Shown here: in pieces, positions 28,024 to 37,668 of the stretch
Layout of the letters: every line of letters starts with the position of its first letter
Position numbering within the stretch: the first letter of the stretch is position 1
From: an uncultured Bacteroidales bacterium
GTDB lineage: Bacteria; Bacteroidota; Bacteroidia; Bacteroidales; UBA932
Length of the DNA: 64,000 nt
Assembly (NCBI GenBank): GCA_944322585.1
Contig: CALUPB010000009.1
Location: 26,916-90,915, forward strand
Direction of reading: 5' to 3'
Program-made: the position numbers and the translations under genes
Notes under the pieces: model-generated
What the model was told of the DNA's origin: nothing
Database searches by the model: none
The model's input: only the letters and a program-made list of their open reading frames with translations

Positions 28024-28056
28024 TTGAAGAACGTATTGAAATTTATCTTATCTTTA
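28024..28056 (+). promoter_or_regulatory. Putative promoter of the ilv leader and operon
   Basis: TTG at 28024-28026 and TATCTTTA at 28049-28056 fit the Bacteroidota pattern, with one mismatch in the -7 box (consensus TAnnTTTG) and a 22-base spacer. A transcript starting just after it would place the leader-peptide ATG about 15 bases from the RNA 5' end. Upstream, 27929-28020 is AT-rich without a recognised element. Confidence 0.5.
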
Positions 28057-28078
28057 CATCCGATTTGTGAAAATAAGC

Positions 28079-28165
28079 ATGAACCTCAATTCACTTTCGA
28101 TAATTAACGGTATAGCTGCGATAATTATTGTCGTGGTCATTATTTCCGTCATTATTATCCGATAG
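28079..28165 (+). CDS. ilv leader peptide (attenuation)
   Basis: A 28-codon open frame, ATG at 28079 and TAG at 28163-28165. It encodes 11 Ile, 4 Val and 2 Leu residues, with runs of three Ile, three Val, two Ile and three Ile (AIIIVVVIIS and SVIIIR). It is followed after 27 bases by a perfect intrinsic terminator and then by ilvD. In enteric ilv and leu operons, ribosome stalling at such codons when charged tRNA is scarce prevents terminator formation. The composition and position argue for the same logic here. The competing antiterminator pairing was not resolved by eye. Confidence 0.85.
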   Translation: MNLNSLSIINGIAAIIIVVVIISVIIIR

Positions 28166-28192
28166 TGACAAGGGGTTTCATTGGTGCATAAT

Positions 28193-28243
28193 AAAAGTCG
28201 CTTGCGGTGCTGATGAACCTTGACGCCCGCAAGCGACTTTTTT
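28193..28243 (+). terminator. Attenuator terminator of the ilv operon
   Basis: A 15-bp perfect stem (AAAAGTCGCTTGCGG, 28193-28207, with 28227-28241), a 19-base loop and six T at 28238-28243. It ends only 7 bases before the ilvD ATG, so besides stopping transcription the folded form could also hide the ribosome entry site. It is paired with the Ile/Val-rich leader peptide upstream. Confidence 0.88.
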
Positions 28244-28250
28244 ATGTAAT

Positions 28251-30077
28251 ATGACTGAATTGAGAAGCAGCAGGAGTCTTTCGGGACGCAAGATGGCCGG
28301 GGCGAGAGCCCTGTGGAGAGCGAACGGGATGAAGGAAGAACATTTCGGGAAACCCGTGATAGCGATAGTGAATTCGTTTACCCAGTTCGTTCCGGGGCAT
28401 ATGCACCTGCATGGAATAGGTCAGCGGATAAAGGCAAGGATAGAGGCTGCCGGATGTTTTGCAGCAGAATTCAATACCGTGGCAATCGATGACGGTATTG
28501 CCATGGGGCACGGCGGAATGCTCTATTCTCTCCCGTCAAGGGATCTCATAGCTGACAGTATCGAATACATGTGCAATGCGCATTGCGCTGATGCCATGAT
28601 CTGCATCTCCAACTGCGACAAGGTGACGCCCGGTATGCTGATGGCCGCCATGCGTCTCAATATTCCGGCTGTATTCGTCTCGGGCGGGCCTATGGAAGCA
28701 GGCCGGACAGGAGGGAAGGACTACGACTTAGTGGACGTAATGGTCAAAGGGGCGGATCCGTCCGTCCCGGAGGCTGAGCTTGCGGAACTGGAAAGAAAAG
28801 GTTGTCCTACCTGCGGCTGCTGTTCCGGCATGTTTACCGCCAATTCCATGAACTGCCTTTCCGAGGCTCTCGGCCTGGCCCCGGCCGGCAACGGCACTGT
28901 CCTTTCGACACACAGACAGCGTTATGACTTGTTCATGAAGGGTGCGGATTTGATTGTCAGGAATGCCATGGCATATTATAGGGATGGCGATGAATCCGTA
29001 TTGCCGCGTTCCGTTGCCACAAAGGCGGCTTTCCTCAATGCGATGTCGCTTGATATAGCCATGGGCGGTTCCACCAATACGGTGCTTCATCTGCTTGCCA
29101 TAGCGCGGGAAGCGGGTGTGGATTTCACCATGGATGATATTGATTCCCTTTCACGACGTGTTCCGGTGCTGTGCAAGGTGGCCCCGAGCAGCCGTTATCA
29201 TGTGCAGGATGTCAACCGTGCCGGCGGAGTGATGGGAATACTTGCGGAGCTCGACAGGGGCGGTTTCCTCGATACTTCCGTGCGCAGGGTGGATTATCCG
29301 TCGCTTGCCGCAGCTCTTGCAGCCAACGATGTGATGAGTCCGGACACCCTTTCCGAAGATGCCCGCAAAAGATATCTGGCCGCTCCGGGAGGCAGGCCGT
29401 GTTCCGAATTGGGACTTATTGACACTTGTTATGACAGCCTTGACACCGACAGGGAGCACGGATGTGTCAGGGATACGGCCCATCCTTATTTCAGGGACGG
29501 GGGACTGGCCGTACTGAAGGGAAATCTGGCGGAGGACGGCTGTATAGTCAAGACTGCCGGGGTGGACAGCAGGATATGGAAGTTCAGGGGACCGGCAGTG
29601 GTGTTCGAGTCTCAGGAGGAGGCTTCGGAAGGCATCCTTGCAGGAAGGGTCAAGGCCGGAGATGTAGTGGTCATACGGTATGAAGGCCCTAAGGGCGGAC
29701 CCGGTATGCAGGAGATGCTGTATCCTACCTCGTATCTCAAGAGCATGAAGATAGACAGGGAATGCGCCCTTGTGACGGACGGGCGTTTTTCAGGCGGGAC
29801 TTCCGGTTTGTCAATAGGCCATGTCTCACCCGAAGCAGCTTCGGGAGGGGTGATAGCCCTTGTCAGGGACGGGGACATGGTGTCGATAGACATTCCGTTC
29901 AGGACCATTGTCCTGGAAGTGCCCCGGGAGGAACTGGAAAGACGCAGGACGGAACAGGAGGCCAGGGGCAAGGATGCCTGGACCCCGCTTCACCGCGACA
30001 GACAGGTGAGCCGTGCCCTGAGGTTCTATGCTTCCGCCGTTTCCTCTGCCGACAAAGGTGCGGTGCGGCTGATATGA
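28251..30077 (+). CDS. ilvD: Dihydroxy-acid dehydratase
   Basis: The 608-residue Fe-S dehydratase of isoleucine/valine synthesis, which converts dihydroxy acids to 2-keto acids. Cluster cysteines are in [11 protein letters not shown] (Cys122) and [19 protein letters not shown] (Cys188 region), as in E. coli IlvD. The C-terminal swivel domain has [22 protein letters not shown]. Length is normal. It is the first structural gene after the attenuator, and its stop overlaps the ilvB start by four bases (ATGA). Confidence 0.97.
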   Translation: MTELRSSRSLSGRKMAGARALWRANGMKEEHFGKPVIAIVNSFTQFVPGHMHLHGIGQRIKARIEAAGCFAAEFNTVAIDDGIAMGHGGMLYSLPSRDLIADSIEYMCNAHCADAMICISNCDKVTPGMLMAAMRLNIPAVFVSGGPMEAGRTGGKDYDLVDVMVKGADPSVPEAELAELERKGCPTCGCCSGMFTANSMNCLSEALGLAPAGNGTVLSTHRQRYDLFMKGADLIVRNAMAYYRDGDESVLPRSVATKAAFLNAMSLDIAMGGSTNTVLHLLAIAREAGVDFTMDDIDSLSRRVPVLCKVAPSSRYHVQDVNRAGGVMGILAELDRGGFLDTSVRRVDYPSLAAALAANDVMSPDTLSEDARKRYLAAPGGRPCSELGLIDTCYDSLDTDREHGCVRDTAHPYFRDGGLAVLKGNLAEDGCIVKTAGVDSRIWKFRGPAVVFESQEEASEGILAGRVKAGDVVVIRYEGPKGGPGMQEMLYPTSYLKSMKIDRECALVTDGRFSGGTSGLSIGHVSPEAASGGVIALVRDGDMVSIDIPFRTIVLEVPREELERRRTEQEARGKDAWTPLHRDRQVSRALRFYASAVSSADKGAVRLI

Positions 30078-31984
30078 ATCCGATACATGAATTTCAGGAA
30101 CTGGAAATGACAGAGAAGAAAAACATACGAGGTACCGAGGCTCTGCTGCTTGCTCTCATCGAGGAAGGAGTGGACACCGTTTTCGGGTATCCGGGAGGGG
30201 CGATAATGCCTCTCTATGATGAACTGTATGATTACGGAGACAGGATAAGACACATTCTTGTGCGCCATGAACAGGGAGCGGTACATGCCGCCCAGGGCTA
30301 TGCCCGTAGTTCGGGACGGACAGGAGTCTGCATGGCTACGGCCGGGCCGGGTGCTACCAATTTCGTGACGGGGATTGCTGATGCGATGCTTGATTCGACA
30401 CCTCTCGTATGCATTACCGCACAGGTGGGCAAGGAAAATCTCGGGACAGGCTTTTTCCAGGAGGCGGACATGATAAACATCACCCTTCCCATCACCAAAT
30501 GGAGCTATCAGATTACGACTGCGGAAGAGATACCTGAAACAGTAGCCAAGGCTTTCCATATCGCTTCTTCGGGACGTCCCGGACCTGTCGTGATAAGTTT
30601 CACGAAGAATGCGCAGGTGGAACGGCTCGATTTCCGGTATGACAGGAATTCTTTCCTGTCGGGATTCAGAGAGGCCGGAAGGTCTTGCAGACAGGACATG
30701 TATGGGATGCAGAAAGCTCCGGAGACCGGCAGTCCGGTAGCCGGGCAGTGCAGTGATGGAATGCCGGATATTCCGGTATCATGCAGCCCTGGAATTCTGC
30801 GGCAGGGAAATGCGACGGGATACGGGCTGTCGGGCGAGGCCGCTTCCATAGCCCGGGTGCTCAATGCTGCAGAAAGGCCTGTGATAATAGCGGGGCATGG
30901 CGTGATACTGTCGGGGGCTGAAAACGTCTTGCTGGAACTGGCCGAAGCCGGGAATATTCCTGTCGCGACTACATTGCTCGGGCTTTCGTCATTCCCTACA
31001 GGACATCCCCTCTGGCTCGGAAATGTCGGGATGCACGGACATCTTGCCGCCAACCGCATGGTCCAGAAGTCGGATCTTGTCATGGCTGTCGGAATGCGTT
31101 TCAGCGACAGGACTACCGGAGCCCCTTCCGGATTCGCTCCTGAGGCAAGGATTGTCCATATAGACATAGATTCATCGGAAATAGGAAAGAACGTCAGGAC
31201 CGATGTCGCTCTCATCGCTGATGCAAAGGCGGCTCTTGAAGCGGTAATGGCTTCGGGAGTACGGTACTCCGGCCGTCAGGAATGGCTTTCCCTTGCAGTT
31301 GAGTACAGACACGAGGAGGATATGACAATACGGAAGAGGGATATGGAAGGAGAGGAGTCCGGGTCCGGTTCCGGCAGACAGGGCGGGTATATCAGAATGG
31401 GCCAGACTGTTGAGGCAGTGTCGCGACTTGCCGGTGAGGATGCCGTCATAGTGTCGGATGTAGGGCAGAACCAGATGTTCGCGGCGAGATATTCCCGGTT
31501 CGGTAAGTCGGGGAAATGGGTGACTTCGGGAGGCCTCGGGACAATGGGGTTCGGACTTCCGGCTGCAATAGGGGCGAAGATTGCCAATCCTGACAGGCAG
31601 GTCGTGGCATTTCTCGGCGACGGAGGTTTCCAGATGACCATCCAGGAGCTCGGGACCCTGATGCAGACGGGCGCAGCCGTGAAGATAGTCCTTCTCGACA
31701 ATACCTGGCTCGGCATGGTACGTCAGTGGCAGGAACTTTTCTATGACAGGAGATATGCCTGTACGCATCTTGAAAATCCTGATTTCGTACAGCTTGTCTC
31801 TTCTTATGGGATACATGCCTCCAGGGTTACGGAAAGGGCCGGGCTCGACAGTGCGGTAAGGGAACTTCTGGAATATGAAGGTCCGGCTTTTCTGGATGTG
31901 GCAGTAGACCCCGGAGAGAATGTATTCCCGATGGTGCCGGCCGGGGCTGGCCTTGACGGGATAATGACCGGGACCGGATTGTAA
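30074..31984 (+). CDS. ilvB: Acetolactate synthase large subunit, with an extra linker
   Basis: A thiamine-diphosphate enzyme that condenses pyruvate to acetolactate or acetohydroxybutyrate. I start it at the ATG at 30074, which overlaps the ilvD stop; an ATG at 30107 is the alternative. The 636 residues exceed the usual 560-590. The N-terminal domain has [18 protein letters not shown] and the catalytic Glu in [16 protein letters not shown], the central domain starts near [18 protein letters not shown], and the C-terminal ThDP motif is [15 protein letters not shown] to [14 protein letters not shown]. The extra length lies at about residues 190-254, between the first two domains, and is Gly/Ser/Cys/Pro-rich. 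It works with the small subunit encoded 19 bases downstream. Confidence 0.95.
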   Translation: MNPIHEFQELEMTEKKNIRGTEALLLALIEEGVDTVFGYPGGAIMPLYDELYDYGDRIRHILVRHEQGAVHAAQGYARSSGRTGVCMATAGPGATNFVTGIADAMLDSTPLVCITAQVGKENLGTGFFQEADMINITLPITKWSYQITTAEEIPETVAKAFHIASSGRPGPVVISFTKNAQVERLDFRYDRNSFLSGFREAGRSCRQDMYGMQKAPETGSPVAGQCSDGMPDIPVSCSPGILRQGNATGYGLSGEAASIARVLNAAERPVIIAGHGVILSGAENVLLELAEAGNIPVATTLLGLSSFPTGHPLWLGNVGMHGHLAANRMVQKSDLVMAVGMRFSDRTTGAPSGFAPEARIVHIDIDSSEIGKNVRTDVALIADAKAALEAVMASGVRYSGRQEWLSLAVEYRHEEDMTIRKRDMEGEESGSGSGRQGGYIRMGQTVEAVSRLAGEDAVIVSDVGQNQMFAARYSRFGKSGKWVTSGGLGTMGFGLPAAIGAKIANPDRQVVAFLGDGGFQMTIQELGTLMQTGAAVKIVLLDNTWLGMVRQWQELFYDRRYACTHLENPDFVQLVSSYGIHASRVTERAGLDSAVRELLEYEGPAFLDVAVDPGENVFPMVPAGAGLDGIMTGTGL

Positions 31985-32003
31985 CAAACATATACGAAAT
32001 ATT

Positions 32004-32252
32004 ATGGCAAACGAAAAGAAATTCAATGTTATGGCGGAAGGCCGGGGAAGACTGGACATCCTGAACAGGATATCGGTGCTTTACAGCCAGAGGCACATAT
32101 TGGTGGAAAGCCTTTCGTTTTCACCGATAGGGAACGGGGAGAGCCTTTACAGCCTGTGCGCGGTGACTGACGAGAATACGATCAGGCAAGTGGTCAGCCA
32201 GATGGGCAGGATAATAGATTTGCACAGGGTAGATTACCGTGAGGTGCGCTGA
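32004..32252 (+). CDS. ilvN: Acetolactate synthase small subunit, minimal ACT protein
   Basis: An 82-residue ACT-domain protein (RLDILNRISVLYSQRHILVESLSFSP) lying 19 bases after ilvB. It is at the short end of the family, similar in size to IlvM/IlvN of enterics rather than the 160-residue IlvH type, so it has one ACT domain and no C-terminal extension. It is expected to bind the large subunit and give activation and feedback control by branched-chain amino acids. Confidence 0.88.
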   Translation: MANEKKFNVMAEGRGRLDILNRISVLYSQRHILVESLSFSPIGNGESLYSLCAVTDENTIRQVVSQMGRIIDLHRVDYREVR

Positions 32253-32521
32253 TATCCCGGGCCGCTTCTCCGGCATATGTAGCGAGGATGGTATTGCTAT
32301 CCGGCTGAAAGAATTCAGACAATGATACCGAAGGACCTTATATTAGAGACCGACAGGTCGACAGCAGGTCCCTTCTCCGATGGGGGTGGGGAGAGGTAAT
32401 GCGGACAGAGACTGTGCGGCGGGAAAAAGTTTCGCAAGCCGCACAAATCCACGGATATCAGTACAATTACGGACATGCGAAACTTGAGTTATAGTATAGA
32501 CATAACGAAAAAACAGGAATT
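32253..32521 (+). promoter_or_regulatory. ilvN-ilvC gap with a conserved-looking hairpin
   Basis: The 269-base leader of ilvC. It holds an 8-bp perfect stem (TGTGCGGC at 32413-32420 with GCCGCACA at 32438-32445, 17-base loop) without a following T run, and a weaker C/G-rich inverted repeat near 32370-32395. No leader peptide or riboswitch consensus was recognised. It may simply be an RNA-stabilising element, or ilvC may have its own control separate from the upstream attenuator. Confidence 0.4.
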
Positions 32522-33568
32522 ATGGCAAAAATGAAAATCGGAGGAGTCGAGGAGACAGTTGTCACCCGCTCCGAGTTCCCTCTTGAAAAGGCGAGGGAAG
32601 TGTTGGAAAATGAAACTATAGCCGTTCTCGGCTACGGAGTCCAGGGACCGGGCCAGTCCTTGAATCTCAGGGACAACGGCTTCAATGTCATTGTAGGGCA
32701 GAGACAGGGTTCCTCCAGCTGGGACAGGGCCGTATCCGACGGGTGGGTGCCCGGCAAGACCCTTTTCGACATCGAAGAGGCCTGTGAAAGGGGGACAGTC
32801 CTCGAATATCTGCTGTCGGATGCCGGGCAGATTGCCGTATGGCCGACGGTAAAGAAGCATCTTACGTCCGGCAAGGCTCTGTATTTTTCACACGGCTTCG
32901 GCATCACCTATAATGACCGTACGGGTATAGTCCCTCCGGAAGATGTGGATGTCATCATGGTGGCTCCAAAAGGCTCCGGTACTTCGCTGCGCAGACTGTT
33001 CCTTGAGGGAAAAGGCGTAAATTCATCGTATGCCGTGTATCAGGATGCTACAGGCCGTGCCCTCGAAAGATGTCTTGCCCTCGGTATCGGGGTGGGGTCA
33101 GGATATCTGTTCGAGACTGATTTCAGACGTGAAGTGTATTCCGACCTGACAGGGGAGAGAGGCACACTTATGGGGGCGATCCAGGGTATATTCGCAGCCC
33201 AGTATCAGGTGCTCAGGGACAACGGCCATACTCCTTCCGAGGCTTTCAATGAGACTGTGGAGGAACTGAGCCAGAGCCTTATGCCTCTGATATCCGAGAA
33301 GGGGATGGACTGGATGTATGCCAACTGTTCCACCACTGCGCAGCGAGGCGCCCTCGACTGGTGGACCCGTTTCCGCGACGTGACCCTTCCTGTGTTCAGG
33401 GAACTGTATGAAAGCGTGAAATCGGGCAATGAAGCCGCCATAGCCATCGGTTCAAACAGCAGACCCGACTACCGGCAGAAACTCAATGCCGAGCTGAAGG
33501 CAATGCATGACAGCGAACTGTGGCGTGCCGGCGAGGATGTGCGCAAGCTCCGTCCTGAGGGTAACTGA
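32522..33568 (+). CDS. ilvC: Ketol-acid reductoisomerase
   Basis: A 348-residue class I (short) reductoisomerase that isomerises and reduces acetolactate to dihydroxyisovalerate. The Rossmann motif is GYGVQGPGQSLNLRDNGF, and the cofactor-loop region reads GQRQGSSSWDRA. The knotted C-terminal domain has YSDLTGERGTLMGAIQGIF and the metal-binding EELSQSLMPLISEKGMDWMY region. It is downstream of ilvN in the same direction and convergent with the MATE gene 13 bases beyond its end. NADH versus NADPH preference cannot be told from the loop by eye. Confidence 0.95.
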   Translation: MAKMKIGGVEETVVTRSEFPLEKAREVLENETIAVLGYGVQGPGQSLNLRDNGFNVIVGQRQGSSSWDRAVSDGWVPGKTLFDIEEACERGTVLEYLLSDAGQIAVWPTVKKHLTSGKALYFSHGFGITYNDRTGIVPPEDVDVIMVAPKGSGTSLRRLFLEGKGVNSSYAVYQDATGRALERCLALGIGVGSGYLFETDFRREVYSDLTGERGTLMGAIQGIFAAQYQVLRDNGHTPSEAFNETVEELSQSLMPLISEKGMDWMYANCSTTAQRGALDWWTRFRDVTLPVFRELYESVKSGNEAAIAIGSNSRPDYRQKLNAELKAMHDSELWRAGEDVRKLRPEGN

Positions 33569-33581
33569 CGGGCCTGCTCTG

Positions 33582-34925
33582 TCAGATCTGTTTGCCTTTC
33601 CAGCGGCCCGAGCGGAGATACATTCCGCAGAGGATGAGCATTGCCAGCGCATATATGTGTTCGGCAGTCCAGCAGATTGCAATGTCGGCTTTCAGGACAG
33701 TGCATACCAGGGTGCAGTATCCCAGATAGACAGCCAGTGCAATGGCTTCCAGTACGAATACGGTCCTGGTGTTGCCTGTCCCGATGCTGGCATTGAAACA
33801 TATGTTGGCTGCTACGTTTATCAGGTATGAAGATGCCATCACTATCATGGCAGGGACGGTGGCATCTATTATGTCAGGCATGTCCGTAAATATCCTGATG
33901 ACAGTTTTCGGGAAAATCGCGAACAGGATGATGACAGACGTTATTATTGCATAGCCCATTTTCATTACCCTGACTATGAGTCCGGGGACCCTGTCCTGGT
34001 CGCCTGAGCCTATCATGTTGCTTACCAATGTGCTGCATGTGGATGAGAAAGCCATCAGGATTACCCAGATCAGTCCGGAGACGTTTCTGACTATGTTGGA
34101 TACGGCAAGGGAACGCTCGCCGAGATGTTCCACGAAAAGGAAGAAGATGAACCAGGTGGACACGGAGAGGAAATTCTCGATCATTGTCCAGACCGATACT
34201 GTCAGCATTCCCTTCAGTTCCTTCCATTCGAATCCGGCAGGTCTGTTCAGCCCGAATTTCCCCGTGTCGGTCTTTGTCGCTGTGTAGACAAGGAAAAATA
34301 CCAGAGAAACCAGTTCTGCGAGTGTCGAACCTATGGCTGCTCCCGCTATTCCGAGAGCAGGGATGCCGAAGTGGCCGAAGATCAGTATCCAGTTGAATAC
34401 CACGTTGGACAGTACCATCACGATGGAATTGAGTGTCAGTGTCCTTGTCTGCATCGTACCGATGTAGAACGCTCTGAACATCGCAGTGGTGTAGGCGAAG
34501 AACAGTCCCAGTATCCTCCATCTGACATAAGTCAGGGCGGCATCCAGTATGTTTCCAGACGAGACCATCCGTGACATGAGCCACGGGGATAGCGCTTCAG
34601 ACAGTGCAATCATCACTGCCGCAAAGCCGAGCAGGAAATAGAGCCCGTGCCAGAATATCTTGCCCGCATCACGGTATTTCCCTTCTCCGTTGCGCCGTCC
34701 TATGATTATCTGCGAGCCGAGACTGAAGCCGAAACCGACCACGAAAATGACCATATAATATACCCCGGCTATGGCAGATGCCCCGAGTTCCACTTCTCCT
34801 ACCCTTCCGAGGAATGCAGTGTCGGTCATCCCGATCATCTGTTCCATGAAAAGGCTGATGAGAATAGGATAGGCCACCTGCCATATCCCCCGGTAAGTGT
34901 ATTTCCCCTCTATCTGTTGTATCAT
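33582..34925 (-). CDS. MATE-family multidrug/solute exporter
   Basis: A 447-residue inner-membrane protein with about 12 membrane helices, of the DinF/NorM type. Family features include QVAYPILISLFMEQMIGMTDTAFLGRVGEV at the start (two pieces of the first MATE repeat) and FNWILIFGHFGIPALGIAGAAIGS in the middle. It exports cationic compounds using Na+ or H+. It is last in the minus-strand run recG-WYL-S9-MATE, 56 bases after the peptidase. Substrate unknown. Confidence 0.92.
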   Translation of the reverse strand: MIQQIEGKYTYRGIWQVAYPILISLFMEQMIGMTDTAFLGRVGEVELGASAIAGVYYMVIFVVGFGFSLGSQIIIGRRNGEGKYRDAGKIFWHGLYFLLGFAAVMIALSEALSPWLMSRMVSSGNILDAALTYVRWRILGLFFAYTTAMFRAFYIGTMQTRTLTLNSIVMVLSNVVFNWILIFGHFGIPALGIAGAAIGSTLAELVSLVFFLVYTATKTDTGKFGLNRPAGFEWKELKGMLTVSVWTMIENFLSVSTWFIFFLFVEHLGERSLAVSNIVRNVSGLIWVILMAFSSTCSTLVSNMIGSGDQDRVPGLIVRVMKMGYAIITSVIILFAIFPKTVIRIFTDMPDIIDATVPAMIVMASSYLINVAANICFNASIGTGNTRTVFVLEAIALAVYLGYCTLVCTVLKADIAICWTAEHIYALAMLILCGMYLRSGRWKGKQI

Positions 34926-34981
34926 CGGAATTTCAAGATGTGCCCTCTGTACCTTCTGAAATGTATGTCCCGTCTATGGCT

Positions 34982-37636
34982 TTATTTGCACCAGCGGTCG
35001 AGCCAGCCGAAATATTCGCGGTGCCAGAACAGGGCGTTCTGAGGTTTGAGTATCCAATGGTTCTCGTCAGGGAAGATGATGAGTCCGGAAGGGACTCCCA
35101 TCATCTGTGCCGCATTGTAGGCTGCCATTCCCTGGTCTGCCGGGACGCGGAAATCCATGCCTCCATGTGTCACGAGCAGGGGAGTGTGCCATGCGGTGAC
35201 CTTTTTGTGAGGAGAATTGGCATAATGCCGTACGGCAGCCGCTCTGCTGCTCCACGGTGAGCCTCCCTGACGGATACCTCCGAATGTCTCCCCGTCCCCC
35301 GCAGGTCCGAGCGGCCACCGGTTGTTCCCGGATGGTTTCATGCTGCATTCTTCCGGAGTCCCTCCGTTGTCCCAGTTCGGGAACCACATCTCTTCAGTGG
35401 TCATATACATGTGCTCCTGGTTGAAGATGCCAGCATGGGCCACGAACGCATCGAAGGTATTGCCGTGGATTCCGCAGAGATTGTATACTGAATATCCTCC
35501 GTAGCTCGCTCCGCAGGCCGCTATTTTCCCGATATACGGTTCCGACTTCATGACTCGGGCCGCACTCAGGTAGTCCTGCATGTTCAGACCGCAGTAGTCG
35601 CCGGATATCTGTTCCGTCCACTCCTGTCCGAAGGCTGTCGTGCCGCGACGGTTAGGCAGGATGACTACATATCCCTGTTCTGCCATCAGCCGGTAGTTCC
35701 ACCGGTATGACCATCCCTGGCTCAGTGTTCCCTGAGGACCGCCGAGACATATCTCTATGGCAGGATATATTTTACCGGTGTCATTCCCGCTGTCCGGCAT
35801 CTTACCCTTGTCACCGTCGGCGGCATCCGGAAAATCATTCCTGTCAAAATCCGGAGGAAAGACTATCCATGTGAGCATGTCTTTCCCGTCCACTGTCTTT
35901 ATGTATCTCGCTTCCATTGACGGCGCTGTCAGTCTTGACAGGATGTCCGTGTTTTCCTGTGTGAGCTGCCGGTACGTCATGTGTCCCGATGCTACGGGGC
36001 ATTCTGCCGGGAGAGGACGGCTATGCACGGCATCGTCTTCATTGTCCGTGTTTCCGGCCATGAACCCGTTGCCGTCCTGTGTGCCGACGGACTCCTGCCT
36101 GATGGTCACGGCTACCAGTTCGGTCGGGAAGTTCATGCTGCACCACGAAGTGAGCAGAGTGACGGATTGACTCCCTGACGCATCCCCGTTGTTTTCAGCT
36201 CGGTCATTTCCCGTATTACCGGATACATTGTGAATAATTCCGAAAGGGGAGCCGAAGTCGTACCACAGGTCTTCCCCCGTAATCCTTTCTATCTTCCATC
36301 CGCATGTCCGGTGTCCGGCTGTTTCCGGATCCGTGCGGATGGCGCGGAAGATCCCCTGGATGCCTTCGGCAAGGGCATTGAAATAGATCGTGCCGTTCCC
36401 GTCCCATACAGGACCGGATACATTGTACTTGAATCCGGCTGAAATTTCCGTAATATCCTTGATCCAGACAGGTAGCCCGGCCGTGGCTTTTGCGTTCCCG
36501 GCAGGGGATGGTACGGGCAGGTCTGTTTCTCCTGGCCCGGATGACGCGGACACGCCTGGCTTCCTGCCGGCATTATCTGATGCTGTCGCTTCCGCCAATG
36601 CCGCTGTGTCTATCCTTGCAAGCATCAGCCTCTGTCTGTCGGCTTCGTATCCGTCCCTTTCCATGCTGATCCAGCATATCGAAGTCCCGTCCGGAGACCA
36701 TACAGGCGACATGTCGTATCCCCCTCCCGTCGGAATGACGGCGGACTGTCCTGTTCCCGTATCGAAAATGTATATTTCGGAATCCGTGGAAAATGCGTAT
36801 GCCTTGCCGGAGAGTTTCTTGCAGGAATATGCGATGAAGCGTCCGTCAGGGCTCCAGGACAGTTGCTCTATCCCGCTGAAAGGTTCTGCCGGGAGTTCGT
36901 AGAGCGCTTCATCCTTTCCGAGAATATCCGTCGAAGACGCTTCGGTAATGCATTTTCCTTCATATGATCCGACAGCCGAGACGAATGTGTGGGGAATTTC
37001 CCTTGCCCAGTGATCCCAATGCCTGTACATAAGGTCATCTGCGCATATGGCATCGGCCTTGTCGAGGTCCCGGTAAATGTCGGCCGGGGACTTTACGCTG
37101 CCTTTGACGGACTTCACATAGATGATCCGTTTCCCGTCGGGGGACAGGGAAAACTCCCGGATACCTTCTTTAATATCGCTCAGCTGCGTCTTTTTCCCGA
37201 GTTTCCATCCCGAATGCCTTTTCCTGACGGATGCGCTGAAAATCTGTCCGTTCTGGATGAACGCGATTCTGTCCCCGTGGCCGCACCATACCGCATTGTC
37301 TATGCTTTCCGTATCACGGGTCAGCTGACGGCTGTCCGAACCGTCCGCATTGCAGATGAAAAGGTTGCTGCAGGACCTGTTCTGTTCTATCGATGTATAA
37401 GTCACGCTGTACAGGATATGTTTCCCGTCAGGCGAGAGCCGGGGACTGGAAATCCTCCCGAGAGTAAGCATCATTTCCGGGGTCATCCTTTCTTCCGTCC
37501 GGACAGGACTCCTGCCTATATAGTCCTTGTCGGCATTTTCCTTGATTTTCATTGTTATGGATATTCCTGCGGCAATCATTATGAGGATGCCGGCATTGAT
37601 CATGAAACCTCTTGGCGATAATTTCTTCTTTGCCAT
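34982..37636 (-). CDS. S9-family prolyl-oligopeptidase-type peptidase with several inserted linkers
   Basis: An 884-residue serine peptidase. An N-terminal membrane anchor (about 11-30) is followed by a WD40-like propeller (LSPDGKHILYS, LSPDGKRIIYV, WSPDGRFIAYS, WSPDGTSICWI) and an alpha/beta-hydrolase domain. The catalytic triad is Ser711 in GASYGGYS, Asp828 in GGMDFRVP and His860 in DENHW. It would cut short peptides in the periplasm. Relatives are about 650-700 residues; the surplus sits in Gly/Asp/Ser/Pro-rich stretches at about 353-388, 472-490, 517-553, 604-622 and 767-790, all outside the catalytic blocks. It lies 32 bases after the WYL gene. Confidence 0.92.
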   Translation of the reverse strand: MAKKKLSPRGFMINAGILIMIAAGISITMKIKENADKDYIGRSPVRTEERMTPEMMLTLGRISSPRLSPDGKHILYSVTYTSIEQNRSCSNLFICNADGSDSRQLTRDTESIDNAVWCGHGDRIAFIQNGQIFSASVRKRHSGWKLGKKTQLSDIKEGIREFSLSPDGKRIIYVKSVKGSVKSPADIYRDLDKADAICADDLMYRHWDHWAREIPHTFVSAVGSYEGKCITEASSTDILGKDEALYELPAEPFSGIEQLSWSPDGRFIAYSCKKLSGKAYAFSTDSEIYIFDTGTGQSAVIPTGGGYDMSPVWSPDGTSICWISMERDGYEADRQRLMLARIDTAALAEATASDNAGRKPGVSASSGPGETDLPVPSPAGNAKATAGLPVWIKDITEISAGFKYNVSGPVWDGNGTIYFNALAEGIQGIFRAIRTDPETAGHRTCGWKIERITGEDLWYDFGSPFGIIHNVSGNTGNDRAENNGDASGSQSVTLLTSWCSMNFPTELVAVTIRQESVGTQDGNGFMAGNTDNEDDAVHSRPLPAECPVASGHMTYRQLTQENTDILSRLTAPSMEARYIKTVDGKDMLTWIVFPPDFDRNDFPDAADGDKGKMPDSGNDTGKIYPAIEICLGGPQGTLSQGWSYRWNYRLMAEQGYVVILPNRRGTTAFGQEWTEQISGDYCGLNMQDYLSAARVMKSEPYIGKIAACGASYGGYSVYNLCGIHGNTFDAFVAHAGIFNQEHMYMTTEEMWFPNWDNGGTPEECSMKPSGNNRWPLGPAGDGETFGGIRQGGSPWSSRAAAVRHYANSPHKKVTAWHTPLLVTHGGMDFRVPADQGMAAYNAAQMMGVPSGLIIFPDENHWILKPQNALFWHREYFGWLDRWCK

Positions 37637-37668
37637 ATCTTTTGCTCAAGTTCATAATTGTCTCCGTG

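Noticed and set aside
29762-30073. Upstream extension of ilvB inside ilvD
   Set aside because: This is the +2 frame of the ilvD gene; the ATG at 30074 overlaps the ilvD stop and fits acetolactate synthase.
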